DNA of 14,010 bases from an uncultured Planctomycetaceae bacterium. GTDB taxonomy: Bacteria; Planctomycetota; Planctomycetia; Pirellulales; UBA1268. The notes under the pieces are model-generated. The model ran no database searches and was not told the DNA's origin. It worked only from the letters and a program-made list of their open reading frames with translations. The stretch is taken from assembly GCA_903949225.1 (NCBI GenBank), contig CAJAYZ010000255.1, positions 1-14,010 on the forward strand. The letters are read 5' to 3'. Within the stretch, counting starts at the first letter, position 1, and each line of letters starts with the position of its first letter. This document shows, piece after piece, positions 9,272-14,010 of this stretch. A program made the translations under genes and the position numbers.

Positions 9272-9429
9272 GACGACCTTCGGTATCGTAGCCACCCGTG
9301 GAAAACCGGGCCATGCGACGAAGATGAAACGGTCGAGCCGGAGGAAAGGTGCGGAAGGGATCAGATTCGGGGGCCACCCGCTCGGGCGACGATAGGGAAC
9401 AGAGGAACCAAATTCGTCGCATTTGCCTG

Positions 9430-9460
9430 CCCTGAAAAGACTTGCGTCTACCAGTCAGGG
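9430..9460 (+). promoter_or_regulatory. Nested stem-loop in the possible kinase leader
   Basis: CCCTGA (9430-9435) pairs with TCAGGG (9455-9460), enclosing an inner stem AGAC/GTCT (9438-9441 with 9446-9449) and a TTGC loop. The 3' arm runs into the G-tracts GGGGG (9458-9462), GGGGG (9467-9471) and GGGG (9474-9477). It may be a leader RNA structure if transcription starts upstream; this is untested. Confidence 0.25.
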
Positions 9461-9535
9461 GGTGCAGGGGGACGGGGTTGAGTCGTCCTGCCGGGGCATT
9501 GTGCTGGCTTCGGGGGGCTGGGAGGGCTGGTCTGT

Positions 9536-9551
9536 CGCCGCGGAAGCGGCG
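9536..9551 (+). promoter_or_regulatory. GC-rich tetraloop hairpin next to the ribosome site of the soluble kinase
   Basis: CGCCGC and GCGGCG form a perfect 6-bp stem closed by a GGAA (GNRA-type) tetraloop. The stem ends a few bases before GAGGAG, which lies about 8 nt from the ATG at 9568. It could tune translation of the kinase or stabilise the mRNA 5' end; the role is inferred. Confidence 0.3.
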
Positions 9552-9567
9552 GTTTGAGGAGTGTGGC

Positions 9568-10548
9568 ATGGTGATCGGAAACGGCGAGGGCTTTGGCGGG
9601 GGAGAAGCGTCCGCGGGGCGTCGTGCCGGTCCGCTCCCTCCGCCAGCGGTTCGCCGCGTGGCCAGAAAGCTTTCCCCGCCCCAAGGTTCCCCGGTCGTTT
9701 CCGCTCCGATCAGCGGCCCTTCGGGAGCGGCTTCCGTCCCGGCGGTGCCGATCGACGGGAGCGATGCGTCGCTCCGACAACTCGAAGCCCAAGCGCGGCG
9801 GCACGAAGCCGAGCTGGCCCTGCTCCGCCGTGAAGTCCTCGAGGCCCGGAAGGCCGCCACGCTCGGCGACCTCCTCGGCACGACGACGCACGAGTTCAAC
9901 AATGCCCTGACCACGATCCTCAACTACGCCAAACTCGGCCTCCGCCACCGCGACGCCCCGACGCGCGACAAGGCCCTCGAGCGGATCCTGTCGGCCGGCA
10001 CGCGGGCAGCAAAGATCACCGCCAGCGTCCTGGGGATGGCACGGCGGGGAACGACGCGGATGGAGCCGGTACAACTCGAGACGCTCATCGAGGAGGCGCT
10101 GGTGCTCCTCGAGCGGGAGATGATGAAATACCGGGTGCAGGTGGAACGCGAGTTTTCCCCCGTGCCCCAAGTGACGGCCAATCCAGGCCAGGTTCAGCAG
10201 GTGCTCCTCAACCTCCTCGTCAACGCCCGGCAGGCGATGCCGCAGGGGGGGCGGCTCATTATCCGACTCTCGAGGGATTCCGGGGCCGGATTCGTCGATC
10301 TCTGCGTGCGTGACACCGGCTGTGGCATGACGCCCGACGTCATGCGGCGGATGTTCGAGGCCCATTTCTCCACAAAGAGTGGTCCGGACGAGACCGGCAA
10401 GGGGGGAGCGGGCCTGGGGCTCTCTGCCTGCCGCGAGATCGTCGAAGCCCATCAGGGACGCATCCGGGTGGAGAGCGCACCCGGCAAGGGAACGGCGATC
10501 ACGATCCGCCTCCCGCTAGCCACGGCACCCCGGCCCGCAAGCGGGTGA
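9568..10548 (+). CDS. Soluble NtrB-like sensor histidine kinase, no known sensor domain
   Basis: The 326-residue cytoplasmic kinase has no membrane segment. Residues 1-65 are Pro/Ala/Gly-rich and probably disordered. Residues 66-98 form a charged coiled coil (LRQLEAQARRHEAELALLRR). The phospho-acceptor H108 lies in TTTHEFNNALTTILNYAKLG, the HEFNN version of the H-box found in NtrB-type kinases. The ATPase domain shows the N-box LLNLLVNARQAM (N219), G1 DTGCGM (D249) and G2 GKGGAGLGLS, and ends in GTAITIRLP. The ATG at 9568 is chosen over the ATG at 9442 because GAGGAG lies about 8 nt upstream and the extension is low-complexity. The PAS domain usual in NtrB relatives is missing, so input probably comes through the coiled coil or a partner protein. 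No response regulator is adjacent; the partner is likely a sigma-54 activator elsewhere, by analogy only. Confidence 0.9.
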   Translation: MVIGNGEGFGGGEASAGRRAGPLPPPAVRRVARKLSPPQGSPVVSAPISGPSGAASVPAVPIDGSDASLRQLEAQARRHEAELALLRREVLEARKAATLGDLLGTTTHEFNNALTTILNYAKLGLRHRDAPTRDKALERILSAGTRAAKITASVLGMARRGTTRMEPVQLETLIEEALVLLEREMMKYRVQVEREFSPVPQVTANPGQVQQVLLNLLVNARQAMPQGGRLIIRLSRDSGAGFVDLCVRDTGCGMTPDVMRRMFEAHFSTKSGPDETGKGGAGLGLSACREIVEAHQGRIRVESAPGKGTAITIRLPLATAPRPASG

Positions 10549-10568
10549 GCCGCAGGGGGCCGTGCCTG

Positions 10569-10596
10569 GTCGGATCGGCAGCGGCCCCGATCGGAC
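10569..10596 (+). terminator. Hairpin after the soluble kinase gene (candidate terminator)
   Basis: GTCGGATCGG (10569-10578) pairs with CCGATCGGAC (10587-10596) at 9 of 10 positions, with a G-G mismatch at the fourth pair and an 8-nt loop. It starts 20 bp after the stop codon of the kinase. There is no T-tract after it, so it may pause transcription or protect the mRNA end rather than act as a full intrinsic terminator. Confidence 0.35.
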
Positions 10597-10637
10597 GATG
10601 ACACACTCCAATTCGTGGCGGCGGAGCCGGGGGCGCC

Positions 10638-10643
10638 TACAAT
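10638..10643 (+). promoter_or_regulatory. Candidate -10 element (TACAAT) for the AAA+/VWA unit
   Basis: TACAAT matches the sigma-70 -10 consensus at 5 of 6 positions and stands out in a GC-rich stretch 26 bp before the ATG at 10670. No convincing -35 is seen 16-18 nt upstream (the region is gcgg-rich). A GGAG ribosome site (10658-10661) lies 8 nt before the ATG. A transcript starting near 10650 would have a leader of about 20 nt. Confidence 0.35.
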
Positions 10644-10669
10644 CGGCGGAGTCACCCGGAGACCCGTCG

Positions 10670-12130
10670 ATGCCCAACGTTTCCCCTGCCTCCCCTGCCC
10701 CGATCGATCCGCGTTCGCTGCCACGCACCATCGCCGACCTCCGCGCTGCCGGCTGGCAGAGCCGGACGGTGAAGGAGGAGGTGAGGGAGAACTTCCTCCG
10801 GGCCCTCGCCGACGGCACGGAACTCTTCCCCGGCATCGTTGGCTATGACGACACCGTCATTCCCGAGATCGACATCGCCCTCATCGCCGGCCACGACATG
10901 CTCTTCCTCGGCGAGAAGGGGCAGGCGAAGAGCCGTGTGATGCGGCTTCTCGGCCGGTTTCTCGACGAGTGGATCCCCTACCTCGACGATCCCGCCATCC
11001 CCCTCCACGACGATCCCCTGAAACCCATCACGTCCGCCGGAAAGGCGCTCGTCGCCGGCCGCGCGGAGCAGGACGTTCCGATCCGCTGGTGGCACCGCTC
11101 GGAACGCTATGCAGAGCGGCTCGCTCCCGGCACGAAGTTCGCCGACATCATCGGGGAGATCGACCCGTCGAAGCTCGCCGGGGGCACGAGCATGGCCTCG
11201 GAGGAGGCCCTTCACCTCGGCCTCATCCCCCGGATGCACCGCGGCATCTTCGCCATGAACGAGCTTCCGGAGCTCGACGAACTTGTCCAGGTGGGGATGT
11301 TCAACATTCTCGAGGAACGCGACGTCCAGATCCGCGGCTATCCGGTCAAGTTCGACATCGATGTGATGCTCCTCTTCTCCGCCAATCCCTCCACCTACAA
11401 CCGCTCCGGCAAGGTGATCCCGCAGCTCAAGGACCGGATCGGCGCCGTCATTCACACCCACTACCCTCGTGAACGCGCCCTCGGCATCCAGATGCTCGAA
11501 CAGGAAGCGGGGGTTGACGGTGGCCACTCCTGGCCGGTGCTCGTGCCCCCGTTCATGAAGGAGCTCATCGAGCAGATCACGATCTGTGCCCGGGCCTCCA
11601 AGCACATCGACCAGCAATCGGGCGTCAGTGCCCGGTTCTCGATCGCCAACTACCGCACGATGGTCGCCAGTGCCCGCCACCGCGCCGTCCGACTCGGCGA
11701 GAAGCCGGCGGTGCCCAGAATCAGCGATCTGGGCCATCTCTATGCCTCGAGCCTCGGCAAGATCGAGCTCGATCTCATGGGGAGCCATCAGCTCTCCGAA
11801 CGGCAGGTTCTCGACGGGATCATCGCCGATGCGATCGCCACGGTCTTCAACGAGTATGTCGAGAAGCACTCCCTTGACGGGATTGCGAAGGTCTTCGCCG
11901 AAGGGATGAAGGTCGAGGTCGGGGACGCGGTGCCCTCGGCCGACTATTCGACGATCGTGGCCGACGTTCCCGAGCTGTGGGAGAAGGCCTTCGAGGTGAA
12001 CGCCGCCAAGGATCCCGCGGTGCGGGCGTCGTGCATCGAGTTCATCCTCGCTGGCCTGTATGCCACCGAGCGGATCTCCCGGATCCAATCCCACGGCCAC
12101 ACGATCTACGACACCCGCGGCTACGCCTGA
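10670..12130 (+). CDS. AAA+ ATPase of the MoxR / Mg-chelatase subunit I-like group
   Basis: The 486-residue protein is a predicted hexameric AAA+ ATPase that works with a VWA partner, as BchI works with BchD, using ATP to remodel or load a substrate. Walker A is GEKGQAKS (residues 81-88). The Walker B position reads GIFAMNELPEL, with N197-E198 where most AAA+ proteins have Asp-Glu. As far as I recall, NELPxL is shared by relatives annotated as magnesium chelatase in other bacteria. It is followed by VQVGMFNILEERDVQIRGY. Sensor 1 is LLFSANPSTYNRSG, and the candidate arginine finger lies in PQLKDRIGAVIHTHYP. The C-terminal 200 residues are helical. The ATG at 10670 has GGAG 8 nt upstream; the open frame back to 10562 is poorly composed. 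The next gene starts 9 bp later, with its Shine-Dalgarno directly after this stop codon. Bacteriochlorophyll synthesis is unlikely: no other pathway gene is present. The substrate is unknown. Confidence 0.88.
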   Translation: MPNVSPASPAPIDPRSLPRTIADLRAAGWQSRTVKEEVRENFLRALADGTELFPGIVGYDDTVIPEIDIALIAGHDMLFLGEKGQAKSRVMRLLGRFLDEWIPYLDDPAIPLHDDPLKPITSAGKALVAGRAEQDVPIRWWHRSERYAERLAPGTKFADIIGEIDPSKLAGGTSMASEEALHLGLIPRMHRGIFAMNELPELDELVQVGMFNILEERDVQIRGYPVKFDIDVMLLFSANPSTYNRSGKVIPQLKDRIGAVIHTHYPRERALGIQMLEQEAGVDGGHSWPVLVPPFMKELIEQITICARASKHIDQQSGVSARFSIANYRTMVASARHRAVRLGEKPAVPRISDLGHLYASSLGKIELDLMGSHQLSERQVLDGIIADAIATVFNEYVEKHSLDGIAKVFAEGMKVEVGDAVPSADYSTIVADVPELWEKAFEVNAAKDPAVRASCIEFILAGLYATERISRIQSHGHTIYDTRGYA

Positions 12131-12139
12131 GGAGCTTCC

Positions 12140-13840
12140 ATGCCCACGCGCGACGACCTCGGCGGCATCGTCCACTCCTACCAGCGTTACGACCCGGCGC
12201 GGATCCCGTCGCCGCGGCCGGCGGACGTCGATCTGGTGAGCCCTGCGATGGAGCACCTCCTCGAGTTCGGGGAGCTCGACGATCTGACCCCCGAGGAGCT
12301 CGCCGGTGCCGTGCTCCTCGATCCGGAGCAGATCCGCGGCTTCGGCCCGTCGATCGAGTCGCTCCGAAGGATGCTCGAGGCAAGAAAGAGAAAGATCCTC
12401 GAGCACTGGGATGCTGCCGGCGCCCGGAAGAGGGCCCGCACGGCCTTCCGCGAAGCGGCGGCGAACGTCAAGCCGCCGGCCAAGCACAAGGAGATCTTCC
12501 ACCGCGCCGTCCGCGAGGAGCAGCTCCGCCTCCTCGAACGGCTCTGGTATGCCCAAGATGACGATCAAAGCCGCTTCGGCGCCGATCTTGTCGGCCTCGT
12601 CGACCGCCTCGGGGCCGTCTACCAGATCGATGAATTGGCGACGAAATGGGCGTTCACCGGACGCGAAAAGCTCGGGGTCGAAGAGGCTCTTCGTGTCAAG
12701 GAGGAGCTCGAAGAGATCGACCGGCTCCTCGCCCAACTCGCCGACGCGCAGAAGAACGCCCGCATCGGGCTCATCGATCTCGACGCCCTCGGCCGTTACG
12801 CTGCCGAAGGGGAGCTCGACGACCTTGCCCGCCTCAAGGCCCAGGTCGAGGAGATGGTGGCGCGGATGGCCGCCGAGCAGGGGCTCGACAAGGGGAAGAA
12901 GGGCTATTCTCTCTCCCCCAAGGCGATGCGCCTCTTCCAGGGCAAGCTCCTCGAGAAGATCTTCTCCGCGCTCGATCCTTCCCGAACCGGCCGGCACCAG
13001 GTGAACGTCACCGGCGAGGGGGCCGTGGAACTGGTGCCGACGCGCCCCTACGAGTTTGGCGATTCGGTCGCCCACATCGACATCCCCGGCTCGCTCGTCA
13101 ACGCGATGCTCCGCCAGGGGAAGGAGCGGCCGCTGCGCCTCGACGCTCGCGACATCGAGGTCCACACAACCCGGAACACGCCGAAGTGTGCCACCGTCGT
13201 CGCTCTCGACATGAGCGGCTCGATGCGGCACGGCGGGCTCTATGTGAGCGTGAAGCGGATGGCGCTGGCCCTCCAGGGACTCGTGCAGCGCGAGTTTCCC
13301 GGTGACACGCTCTCGTTCCTCGAGATGTATTCCTTCGCCAAGCCCCGCCCCGCCGGGGAGATCGTCACGCTCCTCCCCAAGCCGGTGACGATCTTCGAGC
13401 CGGTCGTCCGCCTCCGGGCCGACATGTCCGATCCGGCGATCACGGCGGAGGATGTCCCCCCCCACTTCACGAATATCCAGCACGCCCTCCAACTCGCCCG
13501 CCGCCAACTCGCCCGCGCCGACACGCCGAACAAGCAGGTGATCCTCATCACCGACGGCCTTCCCACGGCCCACTTCGAAGGAAACCAGCTCTTTCTCCTC
13601 TACCCGCCCCACAAGCGCACCGAGGAGGCGACGCTCCGCGAGGCGGAGGCCTGCCGGCGCGAGGGGATCGTGGTGAACGTGTTTCTCCTCTCCGGCTGGT
13701 CGCAGTCGCGGGAAGACATCCAGTTTGCCTACAAGCTCGCGCAGACCGCTCAGGGCCGGGTGTTCTTCACGTCAGGGAAGGATCTCGACCGCTTCGTCGT
13801 CTGGGACTACGTCTCCCGCCGCCGCTCGATCATCGGGTGA
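12140..13840 (+). CDS. VWA (MIDAS) domain protein, partner of the AAA+ ATPase
   Basis: The 566-residue protein has a mostly helical, charged N-terminal two thirds, including a likely coiled coil at about residues 190-265, and a C-terminal von Willebrand A domain. Immediately before the VWA domain, VELVPTRPYEFGDSVAHIDI matches a block I recall from actinobacterial VWA proteins encoded next to chelatase-like ATPases. The MIDAS metal site is complete: D357-M-S-G-S361 in VALDMSGSM, T444 in HFTNIQHAL and D472 in LITDGLPTAH. No signal peptide or membrane segment is seen, so it acts in the cytoplasm. The start is well set: TGA of the upstream gene, then GGAG, 5 nt, ATG. The MIDAS probably binds a substrate or the ATPase through Mg2+, as in BchD-like and MoxR-VWA pairs; this is family knowledge. 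No substrate is evident from the neighbours. A 133-bp inverted repeat lies 35 bp downstream. Confidence 0.88.
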   Translation: MPTRDDLGGIVHSYQRYDPARIPSPRPADVDLVSPAMEHLLEFGELDDLTPEELAGAVLLDPEQIRGFGPSIESLRRMLEARKRKILEHWDAAGARKRARTAFREAAANVKPPAKHKEIFHRAVREEQLRLLERLWYAQDDDQSRFGADLVGLVDRLGAVYQIDELATKWAFTGREKLGVEEALRVKEELEEIDRLLAQLADAQKNARIGLIDLDALGRYAAEGELDDLARLKAQVEEMVARMAAEQGLDKGKKGYSLSPKAMRLFQGKLLEKIFSALDPSRTGRHQVNVTGEGAVELVPTRPYEFGDSVAHIDIPGSLVNAMLRQGKERPLRLDARDIEVHTTRNTPKCATVVALDMSGSMRHGGLYVSVKRMALALQGLVQREFPGDTLSFLEMYSFAKPRPAGEIVTLLPKPVTIFEPVVRLRADMSDPAITAEDVPPHFTNIQHALQLARRQLARADTPNKQVILITDGLPTAHFEGNQLFLLYPPHKRTEEATLREAEACRREGIVVNVFLLSGWSQSREDIQFAYKLAQTAQGRVFFTSGKDLDRFVVWDYVSRRRSIIG

Positions 13841-13875
13841 GCGGGGGTTCACGTGGATGGCTCAAACGTGGCTTC

Positions 13876-14008
13876 GGGGTCGCCCGTGCCCCGTCGCCGG
13901 ACGCTCGCCTCGGCCATCCATGGCCTCGGCTCTCTCCGCGCCGCTTGCGCTTTCGCCCTCCGGGCTTCGCTGACCGGCGAGGCCGGCTCTCGGAGCACGG
14001 GCGACCCC
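13876..14008. repeat. 133-bp imperfect inverted repeat, possibly a dispersed palindromic element
   Basis: GGGGTCGCCCGTGC (13876-13889) is perfectly complementary to 13995-14008, a 14-bp outer stem. Inside it, GCCGG (13896-13900) pairs with CCGGC (13983-13987), and CTCGCC (13904-13909) with GGCGAG (13976-13981). A 66-nt loop remains, holding GGCCATCCATGGCC and a GCCC-TCC-GGGC mini-hairpin. No reading frame of substance fits. The shape suits a REP/MITE-like intergenic repeat or a large terminator for the AAA+/VWA unit. Copy number cannot be judged from one window. Confidence 0.6.
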
Positions 14009-14010
14009 TC

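Larger units (their letters stand above)
9088..9567. other. 480-bp non-coding region between divergent DUF1559 and kinase genes
   Basis: No credible gene is seen on either strand. The frame of the DUF1559 gene stays open to 9264 and that of the kinase to 9442, but the translations there are low-complexity with no family pattern. The region holds a 14-bp perfect palindrome (9258-9271), a nested stem-loop (9430-9460), several G-tracts (9458-9477 and 9513-9527) and a tetraloop hairpin (9536-9551) just ahead of a GAGGAG ribosome site. It is unusually long for this otherwise compact window, suggesting regulatory content for one or both flanking genes. Confidence 0.7.

Noticed and set aside
9324..9395. 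A 23-codon frame starting MKRSSRRKG in the intergenic region
   Set aside because: It is too short, has no comparative support, and its Arg/Lys richness is as expected from local base composition.
9448..10452. A 334-codon minus-strand frame opposite the soluble kinase
   Set aside because: It is the complement of a kinase with intact H, N and G boxes, and has no recognisable motif of its own.
10652..13612. A 986-codon open frame on the minus strand opposite the AAA+ and VWA genes
   Set aside because: It mirrors two genes with clear domains on the plus strand. The translation is rich in Glu, Gly, Arg, Asp and Val, as expected from complementing GC-rich third positions, and shows no domain pattern. 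Long antisense frames are common at this base composition.
10670..13840. Reading the AAA+/VWA pair as magnesium chelatase of bacteriochlorophyll synthesis
   Set aside because: There is no subunit H, no other pigment gene nearby, and the Walker B differs (Asn-Glu). The resemblance is at the superfamily level only.

Overview
This is a GC-rich, gene-dense chromosomal window from a bacterium that is most likely a planctomycete (Pirellulales-like). The clearest lineage marker is a DUF1559-type protein with a G/FTLVELL prepilin leader, the H-x9-DG style ending DGHVENL and heavily charged surroundings. It sits beside a glycine-rich single-pass membrane protein of a kind common in that phylum. I see no plasmid, phage, IS, CRISPR, tRNA or rRNA signature.

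Layout. (1) 1-4195, minus strand: a sensor histidine kinase with a predicted periplasmic c-type haem site, then ribonuclease HI (rnhA), then recG, whose 3' end runs off the left edge. (2) 4196-4343: a gap with two strong hairpins and a third next to the kinase start codon. (3) 4344-6614, minus: primosomal helicase priA. (4) 6689-7318, plus: nadD, divergent from priA. (5) 7323-9087, minus: a three-gene cluster of prepilin-like DUF1559 protein, Gly-rich membrane protein and a small conserved-looking hypothetical. It converges on nadD with only 4 bp between stop codons. (6) 9088-9567: a 480-bp non-coding stretch with a perfect 14-bp palindrome of LexA-box form and a structured, G-rich leader. (7) 9568-10548, plus: a soluble NtrB-like histidine kinase with no recognisable sensor domain. 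(8) 10670-13840, plus: a tight two-gene unit of a BchI/MoxR-like AAA+ ATPase and a VWA-domain protein with an intact MIDAS. (9) 13876-14008: a 133-bp imperfect inverted repeat just after that unit.

Function. RecG, RNase HI and PriA all act on stalled forks, R-loops and replication restart. Their clustering is reasonable, although the three are not one transcription unit. NadD is NAD housekeeping. The two kinases have no response regulator in the window, so their partners lie elsewhere.

The least understood content is the AAA+/VWA pair, which resembles a Mg-chelatase I/D-like chaperone module of unknown substrate. Its ATPase has Asn-Glu where Walker B normally has Asp-Glu. The haem kinase also stands out for its 18-bp in-frame minisatellite, as do the LexA-like palindrome and the terminal inverted-repeat element. 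None of these proves a new system. The AAA+/VWA pair and the inverted repeat most deserve follow-up.
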